From the NCBI GenBank assembly GCA_946480965.1, contig CAMLMI010000075.1:1-16083 (forward strand): a stretch of DNA of 16,083 bases, in the 5' to 3' direction. Below are positions 7,758 through 13,875 of the stretch, in pieces. The translations under genes were made by a program, and so were the position numbers. How positions within the stretch are numbered: the stretch's first letter is position 1; every line of letters starts with the position of its first letter. The notes below the pieces were generated by a model, which was not told the origin of the DNA, searched no databases, and saw nothing but the letters and a program-made list of their open reading frames with translations. This DNA is from an uncultured Verrucomicrobiales bacterium (GTDB lineage Bacteria > Verrucomicrobiota > Verrucomicrobiae > Limisphaerales > CANJSG01).

Positions 7758-8189
7758 CTATTCGTCGAAGATCTTGAAGCGGCTGCCGGGAACCATCGGC
7801 GCCACTTCGCCGCCGCTGAATCCGAAATGGTAGTCGGTGGCGAAGGTCTGGTCGGCGTAGAAGCCGGGCTTGTAGCTGTCGGGATATACCGGATTCTCGG
7901 GTCCGAAGATCGGGTCGTAGCTGGGCAGCGGGAAGGTCGCGATCTCATAGGCACCGACGAGCGTGCGGCCCATGCTGCGGCGGAAACCGGTGATGAAGCC
8001 GGTGGTGGCTCCGACATCGGCTCCGTCCCAGAGCGTCGATTGCTCGACAGAACGGCGGATTTCACCCATCCGGGCGAATTCGGTCACGTTGCGGATGCCT
8101 CGGCCGAGCTTGGCTTCGGGACCGGCGCAGCCCACGCCGAAAAACGCGGCCGCAGCCGCCACGGCGAGTAAGGAGAAGGATTTACGCAT
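7758..8189 (-). CDS. Exosortase system-associated lipoprotein, TIGR04073-like
   Basis: A 143-residue small exported protein. The N-terminus MRKSFSLLAVAAAAAFFGVG followed by Cys21 is a lipoprotein signal peptide with a relaxed lipobox. The mature part has KLGRGIRNVTEF (28-39), GEIRRSVEQ (42-50), TTGFITGFRRSMGRTLVGAY (62-81), EIATFPLPSYDP and ends with FGFSGGEVAPMVPGSRFKIF. As I recall the family TIGR04073, described as exosortase system-associated in Verrucomicrobia and Lentisphaera, this pattern fits it closely. Its function is unknown, and the association rests on shared genome distribution. It is not next to the exosortase gene; it follows tatC by 74 bases and has its own strong terminator. 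The ATG at 8189 is chosen because it begins the signal peptide; the frame stays open upstream but only as a shadow of tatC. Confidence 0.85.
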   Translation of the reverse strand: MRKSFSLLAVAAAAAFFGVGCAGPEAKLGRGIRNVTEFARMGEIRRSVEQSTLWDGADVGATTGFITGFRRSMGRTLVGAYEIATFPLPSYDPIFGPENPVYPDSYKPGFYADQTFATDYHFGFSGGEVAPMVPGSRFKIFDE

Positions 8190-8263
8190 ATCGGTTCGGA
8201 TTGTCGCGGCAAGATGGCGACGGCCCCGGAACGAAGTAAAGTCCAAATCCCGGATCGTCCGCG

Positions 8264-9253
8264 TTACGGCGCCAGTTTCTTCTCGGCGCGATACCAGAAC
8301 CACGCGATCCAAAGGCTGATCTCGTAGAGGACCTGGAGCGGGATCGCCATCATCATCATCGAGAAGAGATCCGCCCCCGGACTGAGGAGCGCGGAGAGGA
8401 ACAGGTTCACGATGACGAAGTAGGCGCGGAACTTGGCGAGCTTGGGATAGTCCAACAGGCCGATCTTCACCAGCGCGAGAATGACGATGGGCAGCTCGAA
8501 GCTGATGCCCATCGCCAACATGAATTTGCAGATGAAACTCATGTATTCCTCGGCCCGCCATTGGTCGGCCGAGAAGCCCTCCCATTCGGAGAACGCGGCC
8601 GAGGCCTTCAGCGTGGCGGGCAGCACCCAAGCGTAGCAGAACGCCACTCCGGCGACGAACAGTCCGATGCCCACGCCGAGGCTGCGGTAGATGAACTGCT
8701 TCTCCTTCTTGCGCAGCGCGGGCAGGAGAAACTGGCCGATGAAGAGGAGGAGGAACGGCGACGCCATGCCGATGCCGGCGTAGATCGCCACCTGGAAAGC
8801 CACCATGAACCCGCCCATCGGCCCGAGCGTGCTCAGCTTCACCATCGAGAGGTCGCTGGGCGGGGCGTTGGTGTTCAGCTTTACCCCGAGGATTTGGTTG
8901 GTGCCGAGATCGATCACCTCCAGCTCCACGCGGGCGTAGGCGTTGGAGCCGAGGTTCAGGGTGTTCAACACGTTCGTGTTGAAGTCGAACCGGCCCAGCG
9001 TCGTTCCCGCCATCTCCACGAAGACGGTGGGCTTCGACGGTTCGCCAAAGCGGCTGGCCTGGACGAGGGGATACTTGAGGAAGGCAATGACCTTGTTGCC
9101 CGCGACGAGGCACACGACCATGGACACGATCACCGCCACGGCGCAGCGGATGATCGTCCAACGAAGGTCTTCGAGGTGGTCGAGGAAGGATTTTACCGGG
9201 CCGCCCTCGTCCTCTTCGAGTTCCAGCGGCTCCGGGTCCGGATCAGCGGCCAT
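8264..9253 (-). CDS. tatC: Twin-arginine translocase subunit TatC
   Basis: TatC is the inner-membrane receptor that recognises twin-arginine signal peptides and, with TatA, moves folded proteins across the membrane. The 329 residues begin with an acidic cytoplasmic tail (PEPLELEEDEGG) and then FLDHLEDLRWTIIRC, equivalent to the conserved HLxELR region. Six membrane helices follow. Conserved points include the RKKEKQF loop (about 181-187), SFELPIVILALVKIG (251-265) and LSPGADLFSMMMMAIPLQ (289-306). TatC is usually about 240-260 residues. The excess lies mainly in the first periplasmic loop, residues about 60-145 (for example GRFDFNTNVLNTLNLGSNAY and EVIDLGTNQILGVKLNTNAP), plus the acidic N-terminus. 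It is 22 bases downstream of tatA in the same operon. Confidence 0.96.
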   Translation of the reverse strand: MAADPDPEPLELEEDEGGPVKSFLDHLEDLRWTIIRCAVAVIVSMVVCLVAGNKVIAFLKYPLVQASRFGEPSKPTVFVEMAGTTLGRFDFNTNVLNTLNLGSNAYARVELEVIDLGTNQILGVKLNTNAPPSDLSMVKLSTLGPMGGFMVAFQVAIYAGIGMASPFLLLFIGQFLLPALRKKEKQFIYRSLGVGIGLFVAGVAFCYAWVLPATLKASAAFSEWEGFSADQWRAEEYMSFICKFMLAMGISFELPIVILALVKIGLLDYPKLAKFRAYFVIVNLFLSALLSPGADLFSMMMMAIPLQVLYEISLWIAWFWYRAEKKLAP

Positions 9254-9275
9254 GAGGGGCTACGAGAGCCGTCGA

Positions 9276-9542
9276 TCAGGGCTTGGCTTCGGAGGAGGCC
9301 GGGGCGGCCTCGGGAGCCTTTTGGATCTGCTTGGGAGCCGGAGGGGCGGGGGGCTCGTTGCTGTCGATGGCCCGGTTGATGTCCTGGGTCACTTCGCTCG
9401 TCGCCTTTTTGAATTCCTTGATGCCGGTGCCGAGGCCCTTGGCCAGCTCGGGCAGCTTCTTGGCGCCAAAAAACACCAGCAGCACCACCATGATGAGGAG
9501 GGCTTCCGGCATGCCGATCCAGCCAAGGAGAGAAGTCGTCAT
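9276..9542 (-). CDS. tatA: Sec-independent translocase subunit TatA/TatE
   Basis: TatA is the pore- or patch-forming component of twin-arginine export. The 88 residues show a short N-terminal transmembrane helix (GMPEALLIMVVLLVFFG), the hinge motif FGAKKLPELAKGLGTGIKEF, an amphipathic helix (KKATSEVTQDINRAIDS) and a Pro/Ala-rich tail (PPAPPAPKQIQKAPEA). The FGAKKLPEL hinge and short length fit TatA/E rather than TatB. No separate tatB is present, so this may be a two-component TatAC system as in many non-proteobacterial genomes, unless tatB is elsewhere. The ATG at 9542 is chosen; upstream in-frame residues to 9614 carry no family character. Confidence 0.93.
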   Translation of the reverse strand: MTTSLLGWIGMPEALLIMVVLLVFFGAKKLPELAKGLGTGIKEFKKATSEVTQDINRAIDSNEPPAPPAPKQIQKAPEAAPASSEAKP

Positions 9543-9733
9543 AAAATCGAATTTGCTCGTGAAAGAGTGCCAGCCACGGACGGAATGTAAAGGGCTCGGT
9601 CCGGGCGGAACCAACTACTGGACGCTCTGATGACGTCCATCAATTCATGTGTCGCTGGGAATAATGCGGATGGGTCCAAAAAGAAAACGGGAAGCCGCAG
9701 CGTCCCGTTTCTCCGGAAACCGGGGGCAAAAGC
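9543..9733. other. Intergenic region between pal and tatA
   Basis: The 191-base gap carries the terminator of the tol-pal operon at its pal side (listed separately) and should contain the tatA promoter, because the terminator isolates tatAC from the genes upstream. I see no convincing -35/-10 pair. A reading frame upstream of tatA in this gap has no recognisable content. Confidence 0.5.
9676..9710 (-). terminator. Intrinsic terminator of the tol-pal operon
   Basis: A perfect 8-bp inverted repeat, AAACGGGA (9685-9692) and TCCCGTTT (9703-9710), has a 10-base loop. Read on the minus strand it is followed by C and five T residues, after the T-rich end of the stem (TTTTCTTTTTGG). It lies 23 bases beyond the pal stop codon and ahead of tatA, ending the five-gene tol-pal transcript. 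Confidence 0.82.
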
Positions 9734-10348
9734 TTACTGGGCAGGCAGCACCAGCACGAAGACGCCGCGGCGGTTCTTGGCCCAGGCGGCCTGGGTGTGG
9801 CCGGGATCGGCCGGACGGCTCTCGCCAAAGCTGACGGTGTGGATGTTGTCGGCAGGAGCACCGGCGCTGATGAGGGCTTCGCGGATCGCGAGGGCGCGAC
9901 GGTCGCCCAAGGCGAGGTTGTAGCCTTCGGTGCCGCGTTCGTCGCAGTGGCCTTCCACGAGGATGTCGTGGCTGGGGTTCTTGGAGATGAAGTCCGCCAC
10001 GGTGGCGATCTTGCTCATCTCCTCTTGCTTCACGATGGCCTTGTCCAAGTCGAAGTAAATGGTCTCGCTGGCGAACTGGTCGGTGTTGCGGGTTCGACCG
10101 GCAGCGTTGATGTCGCGGTTGTTGGATATCGGGTTGGCATCTCCTTCCGAAATGCTGGTCCCGTCGGCGGTTCCATCATTAAAACCAATCGGGTTCTGTG
10201 AAGGAATCGGAGTTGAGGTGTTGCGGGTTGCTCCGCTGCCATTGAATCCGAGCGGAGTGGTGCCGGTGGGCTTCTTTTTGCAGCCGACAGCGCCCAACGC
10301 CAAGACGGCGGCCATGCAGGTGACGCTAACCAAGGACGTGAATTTCAT
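9734..10348 (-). CDS. pal: Peptidoglycan-associated lipoprotein Pal
   Basis: Pal is an outer-membrane lipoprotein that binds peptidoglycan non-covalently and works with TolB and the TolQRA motor during envelope constriction at division. The 204-residue protein has a lipoprotein signal peptide ending at Cys23 (LALGAVGCKKK), a Ser/Thr/Asn/Gly-rich linker (24-90) and a C-terminal OmpA-like domain. Key parts are IYFDLDKAIV (97-106), GHCDERGTEGYNLALGDRRA (around 132-152, with the meso-DAP-binding Asp and Arg residues) and SFGESRPADPGHTQAAWAKN followed by RR. The linker contains two similar stretches, TPLGFNGSGATRN and NPIGFNDGTADGT. It is the last gene of the operon, 28 bases after tolB. The ATG at 10348 begins the signal peptide; the longer open frame overlaps tolB and is not needed. 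Confidence 0.96.
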   Translation of the reverse strand: MKFTSLVSVTCMAAVLALGAVGCKKKPTGTTPLGFNGSGATRNTSTPIPSQNPIGFNDGTADGTSISEGDANPISNNRDINAAGRTRNTDQFASETIYFDLDKAIVKQEEMSKIATVADFISKNPSHDILVEGHCDERGTEGYNLALGDRRALAIREALISAGAPADNIHTVSFGESRPADPGHTQAAWAKNRRGVFVLVLPAQ

Positions 10349-10376
10349 GATGGGTAAATTGGAGTTCGGGAACGGG

Positions 10377-11561
10377 TTATCTGGCCCACGACGGCTGGGA
10401 GCAACTGCCCGAAATGCGGCGCAAGTCTTTGACACGCTTCGTTGGCACGTCAAGCAGCGACAGGACGCGGTTGTCGCCTTTGCGGTTCACAAACACGACC
10501 GTGCGGGAATTCGGCGCCCAACTCGGGTCTTCGCCCGCGCAGATCGTGGTGGAGGTGCCGCCGCCGGCGGGCACGGTGCAGATCTCGAAACCGCCGCGCT
10601 GGGTGGTGAAGACGATGGTCTTGCCGTCGGGCGACCAGTCGGGCTCGGTGGCGTTGAGCACGCCGATGACCCTGAGGCGGCTGGCGGCCGCGCTGCCGTC
10701 GGCGGGCACGGTGAAAAGCTGGGGGCTGCCCCGCGTGCGGCTGGAATAGAGCAGCGTTTTCCCGTCGGGCGACCAGACGGGGGAGGATTCATCATCGTCG
10801 CTCTTGGTCAGCCGCTTCAGGCCGGAACCGTCGAGGTTCACCACATAGAGATCGGGAGAGGTGCCGGAACGGGCGGAGATGAAGGCGATCTTGGAACCGT
10901 CGGGCGAAACGGCCGGGCTGTGGCTGCCGCCGGGCAAGCCCACGACCTTGCGGCGCTCGCCGGTGCCGAGGGAGTGGAGCAGGATCTGCGGCGGGCCGAG
11001 GCGCCACGAGGCATAGACCACGTCGCGTTTGCCGGGAATCCAGGCCGGTCCCTTGGACAGCGAGCGGTCGGAGGTGATGGCCACGAGGTTGTGGCCGTCG
11101 CTGTCGGAGATGCCGATTTCCTCGACGCCGACGCCCTGGTCGATGCGGAAGGCGATCTTGGTGCCCGCGACGCCCTTCACGCCGGTAAGGGCGAAGATCA
11201 CGTCGTTCGCCAGCGCGTGGGCCAAGGCCCGTTCGCCCGCGCCGGAGTAGGCCTTGCGCAGCAGCTCGTTCTTGGCCGTGGTGGTGAGGAGTCCAGAAAC
11301 GGGCGAGGCATTGCCGGAAACCGGGCTGAGGAGGAACTTTGCCCGGTCCGCCGACACGTATTGGCAACCGGCGGCTTCGAGATCGAACTTCAGCGTGGCG
11401 GCCACTTCGCCGGAGAACCCGGTCACGGCGATGGGGATGGGATCGACGAAATCCTTGTCGATCGGGTTGTCCACGATCAACGGGTCGGCGGCGGACGCCA
11501 GATTGACGGTGAACAAGAAGGCGACGAGCAGGGTGATGGAACGGAAGGGAAGGGACTTCAT
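10377..11561 (-). CDS. tolB: Tol-Pal system periplasmic protein TolB
   Basis: TolB is the periplasmic beta-propeller that binds Pal and passes the TolA signal. The 394 residues begin with a Sec signal peptide (FRSITLLVAFLFTVNLASA, cleavage around residue 24). An N-terminal domain includes IPIAVTGFSGEVAATLKFDL (43-62), a family-typical segment, and is followed by a propeller of WD40-like PD40 repeats. The repeats show as HSPAVSPDGSKIAFISARSG, SSPVWSPDGKTLLYSSRTRG, TEPDWSPDGKTIVFTTQRGG and EDPSWAPNSRTVVFVNRKGD. Length is slightly below the usual 400-440. Its ATG overlaps the tolA stop by four bases (ATGA), so translational coupling is likely. Confidence 0.96.
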   Translation of the reverse strand: MKSLPFRSITLLVAFLFTVNLASAADPLIVDNPIDKDFVDPIPIAVTGFSGEVAATLKFDLEAAGCQYVSADRAKFLLSPVSGNASPVSGLLTTTAKNELLRKAYSGAGERALAHALANDVIFALTGVKGVAGTKIAFRIDQGVGVEEIGISDSDGHNLVAITSDRSLSKGPAWIPGKRDVVYASWRLGPPQILLHSLGTGERRKVVGLPGGSHSPAVSPDGSKIAFISARSGTSPDLYVVNLDGSGLKRLTKSDDDESSPVWSPDGKTLLYSSRTRGSPQLFTVPADGSAAASRLRVIGVLNATEPDWSPDGKTIVFTTQRGGFEICTVPAGGGTSTTICAGEDPSWAPNSRTVVFVNRKGDNRVLSLLDVPTKRVKDLRRISGSCSQPSWAR

Positions 11562-12571
11562 CCGGTGCCTTGGCTGGAGCGGGGTTGGAAGTGAATGGTG
11601 TAGGTGCGGGATTGGTCCGTCGCGCCGGCGGGAAAGCCCGAGACCTTGCGCACTTTCTTGAGCGCGGATTCGACCGAGGCGTCGAAGGCGGAATTGCCCG
11701 AACGGCCGATCAAACGAGCCTCGGTGATGCGGCCGTCGCTGGCGACGGTGACGGTGGCCTTGGCCAGCATGGAGGTCGTGGCGGTGGAAGGAACGATCCA
11801 GACGCGCTTGAATTCCGCGACGATGTATTGGCCGTAGTTGAGCGCGGCTTCGCCGCCACCGCCGCCCGAGATTTGTAGGCCGGCGACGGGGCGGCCGGTG
11901 CCCGTGGTCACGCCCCGGATGGCTCCCTGGATGCCTTCGGTCAACTGGCGACGGGCGGCAGCGGCCCGTTCATTGGCTTCGCGCTGCGCGGCGATCTGTT
12001 CGTTGCGGGCGCGCTGGTCGCGGACTTCCTGGTCACCGACTTTGACCTTGGCCGTCAGATCGATCTTTCGCTCCGGCTTGGCAACCGGTTTGGGCTCGGG
12101 TTTTGGGTCCGGCTTCTTGGAAGTCGTCTTGTTGTTGAGATCAATGACCCGGGAGTTCCGGTCCGGCGTGGGAGCGGGTTGGGTCTTTTCCTCGGCTGGC
12201 TCCGGCTTGGGCTGAGGGCGCGTCTCGGTGCGCGGCTGAACCGGAGCCACTGGCGCCGGCTCGGGCTGAACCGGGCGCGGCTGGGGTTCCGGGCGGGGTT
12301 GGGGTGGAGGCTGGACTGGTGCGGCGACAGGCGGAGCTGCGGGCTGGACCGAGGGAGGCGCTTCCGAAGCGGCTGGACCGGCTCCGCCCCGGGTTTCCCC
12401 ATCGGTCAGGATCTTGTCCAACACGTCCTGCGGAATGGCTTCGACGAACTGCACGCTGACCATGTCCTCCTGCTTCGACATGAAGCCGAAGGACGAGAGC
12501 AACAGCACGCCGACCACCAGCCCGTGCAGGACGCTGGAGCCGATGAGGCTGTTTTTCTCGGTGCGGTTCAT
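11558..12571 (-). CDS. tolA: TolA/TonB-like envelope-spanning energy transducer
   Basis: A 337-residue protein linking the TolQR motor to the outer membrane. One N-terminal transmembrane helix (SLIGSSVLHGLVVGVLLLSS, about 8-27) contains the Ser-x3-His pattern of TolA/TonB anchors. A long proline-rich linker follows (about 65-180: PPPQPRPEPQPRPVQPEPAP and similar), then a charged, probably helical stretch (QEVRDQRARNEQIAAQREAN, 191-210) and a C-terminal TonB-type domain (about 240-330: YIVAEFKRVWIVPS, ATVTVASDGRITEARLIGRS). Gamma-proteobacterial TolA instead has a long Ala/Lys-rich coiled domain; here that part is mostly Pro/Glu/Lys-rich and TonB-like. Its position between tolR and tolB supports the TolA name. 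The ATG at 12571 shares one base with the tolR stop (TGATG). Confidence 0.88.
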   Translation of the reverse strand: MNRTEKNSLIGSSVLHGLVVGVLLLSSFGFMSKQEDMVSVQFVEAIPQDVLDKILTDGETRGGAGPAASEAPPSVQPAAPPVAAPVQPPPQPRPEPQPRPVQPEPAPVAPVQPRTETRPQPKPEPAEEKTQPAPTPDRNSRVIDLNNKTTSKKPDPKPEPKPVAKPERKIDLTAKVKVGDQEVRDQRARNEQIAAQREANERAAAARRQLTEGIQGAIRGVTTGTGRPVAGLQISGGGGGEAALNYGQYIVAEFKRVWIVPSTATTSMLAKATVTVASDGRITEARLIGRSGNSAFDASVESALKKVRKVSGFPAGATDQSRTYTIHFQPRSSQGTG

Positions 12572-12981
12572 CACTCGACGGTCTGGTAGGAGACGGCGAT
12601 GCCGTGCTTGGAGCAAAGGGTCAAGGTCTTGGCCACGTTGTCCCAGGCGGAGCTTTTGTCGGCCCGGATCTGGACGACGATCTTCGGGTTTTGTTGGAAC
12701 TCCGTGAGGATTGCCTGGTCGAGCAGGGCCGGGTTGATGGCGCGGCCGCGGAACTTGGTCGCTCCGTTCGCGTCGATCTCCACGACCCGCAGATCCTTCC
12801 GTGCGACCTGGGTGGGCTGGTTCAGCTTGCCGACGCCCGGCACCTTCAGGTTCACGCTCTGCTCCAGCATCGGGCGGGTGATCACGAAGATGATCAGGAG
12901 CACGAAGGCCAGATCGAGCAGCGGGGTGATGTTGATCTCGTTCAACGTCACCAACTGGTTCTTCTGGGAAAAGCGGCGCAT
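12571..12981 (-). CDS. tolR: Biopolymer transport protein TolR/ExbD
   Basis: TolR is the proton-channel and peptidoglycan-gating partner of TolQ. The 136 residues have a short cytoplasmic N-terminus and one membrane helix (PLLDLAFVLLIIFVITRPML, 20-39) carrying the conserved proton-translocating Asp23, followed by a periplasmic domain with VVQIRADKSSAWDNVAKTLT and a C-terminal GIAVSYQTVE. Length is normal. It starts 9 bases after the tolQ stop and its own stop shares a base with the tolA start, so the three motor genes are tightly packed. ExbD and TolR cannot be separated by sequence alone; the tolB and pal neighbours decide for TolR. Confidence 0.95.
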   Translation of the reverse strand: MRRFSQKNQLVTLNEINITPLLDLAFVLLIIFVITRPMLEQSVNLKVPGVGKLNQPTQVARKDLRVVEIDANGATKFRGRAINPALLDQAILTEFQQNPKIVVQIRADKSSAWDNVAKTLTLCSKHGIAVSYQTVE

Positions 12982-12990
12982 GGCGGGGGC

Positions 12991-13704
12991 CTATTCGTCC
13001 TTCAGATACTCCATCTCCATGCGGGAGACCAGCTCCTGGGAGAAGTTGTCCAGGCCCACGGTCTCGACGCGCAGGTGATGCACGAGCCAGTTGTAGCCGA
13101 ACATCGAGGGCAGCGCGACGAGCAGGCCGGCCACGGTGGTGACGAGCGCGGCGGCCACGCCGGGAGCCATCGTGGCGAGATCGGCGGAACCGGCCTTGCC
13201 GACGTCGGCAAAGGTGATCATCACGCCCCAGACGGTGCCGAGCAGGCCGAGGAACGGCGCGCCGCTGACCGCGATCGCGAGCATGATGAGGCCCGATTCG
13301 AGCTTCAACGCTTCGCGGGCCACGGCGCTCTCCACCGCGCGTTTCACGTGTTCCATGGATTTCAGGGAGGTGGCGTCTTTCCGGGCGTCCGTCCCTTGCT
13401 TCAGACGGAGATCCAGCGCCTGTGCTCCGTCATGATAGACGGAAAAGAGCGGGCAACCCTCCGCCATGATGCGGCGGTCGAAGATGGCCAGCACCTTCGT
13501 CTCCTTCCGGAACTCGGCGTCGAAGAACTGGTTGAGCTGCTTGGCGCGGCGCATCTGGACGAACTTGCTGATCAGCACCGACCAGGCGAAGACGGAAAAG
13601 ACCAGCAGCAGGGCCAGGATCACCTTGCCCTCCAGCGGGGCCTGCTGGATCACGTAGGACAGGCCGGCACCGGTGCTGGCCAGCATGGGATGGAACAATG
13701 TCAT
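12991..13704 (-). CDS. tolQ: MotA/TolQ/ExbB proton channel family protein TolQ
   Basis: TolQ forms the inner-membrane pentamer that uses proton flow to drive TolA. The 237-residue protein has three membrane helices: EGKVILALLLVFSVFAWSVL near the N-terminus, then LIMLAIAVSGAPFLGLLGTV (about 139-158) and APGVAAALVTTVAGLLVALP (180-199). The motifs GAPFLGLLGTVWGVMITF and the Ala/Thr-rich third helix with its Thr-Thr pair are diagnostic of the family. It is the first gene of the operon. The ATG at 13704 was chosen; a GTG three codons earlier (13713) is possible and would make little difference. Confidence 0.95.
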   Translation of the reverse strand: MTLFHPMLASTGAGLSYVIQQAPLEGKVILALLLVFSVFAWSVLISKFVQMRRAKQLNQFFDAEFRKETKVLAIFDRRIMAEGCPLFSVYHDGAQALDLRLKQGTDARKDATSLKSMEHVKRAVESAVAREALKLESGLIMLAIAVSGAPFLGLLGTVWGVMITFADVGKAGSADLATMAPGVAAALVTTVAGLLVALPSMFGYNWLVHHLRVETVGLDNFSQELVSRMEMEYLKDE

Positions 13705-13746
13705 CGGAAACACCGCTCACCGGCGGGATGGCTTGCGGGCGCTGAC

Positions 13747-13775
13747 TGTGTAACGCCCGCGTTTCGACGGGTCAA
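13747..13775 (-). promoter_or_regulatory. Candidate sigma70-like promoter for tolQRAB-pal
   Basis: On the minus strand TTGACC (13775-13770) is followed after 17 bases by TACACA (13752-13747), about 42 bases before the tolQ start. The -35 matches consensus in five of six positions and the spacing is ideal, but the -10 matches only in three. A 7-bp inverted repeat, GCGGGCG (13735-13741) with CGCCCGC (13754-13760), overlaps the -10 region and could be a hairpin or a regulator site. This is a weak prediction. Confidence 0.3.
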
Positions 13776-13798
13776 AATCATTGTGTCCACAACGCGAG

Positions 13799-13822
13799 AA
13801 ACCCGCGTCTGACCGTGGGTTT
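13799..13822. other. Imperfect hairpin between divergent tolQ and ABC permease genes
   Basis: AAACCC (13799-13804) and GGGTTT (13817-13822) pair, with a further CG/CG pair after one mismatch and a 6-base loop. It lies in the 171-base divergent gap, 54 bases before the permease start. It might be a regulator-binding dyad or a leader hairpin. The rest of the gap shows nothing further that I can name. Confidence 0.25.
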
Positions 13823-13875
13823 TCGATGATTTCCGCTTTTCGCGCCGAACGTCGCCGGGCCATGCTCCGCGCCCG

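Noticed and set aside
10349..10453. Upstream extension of pal into tolB
   Set aside because: It would place 35 residues before a clear lipoprotein signal peptide.
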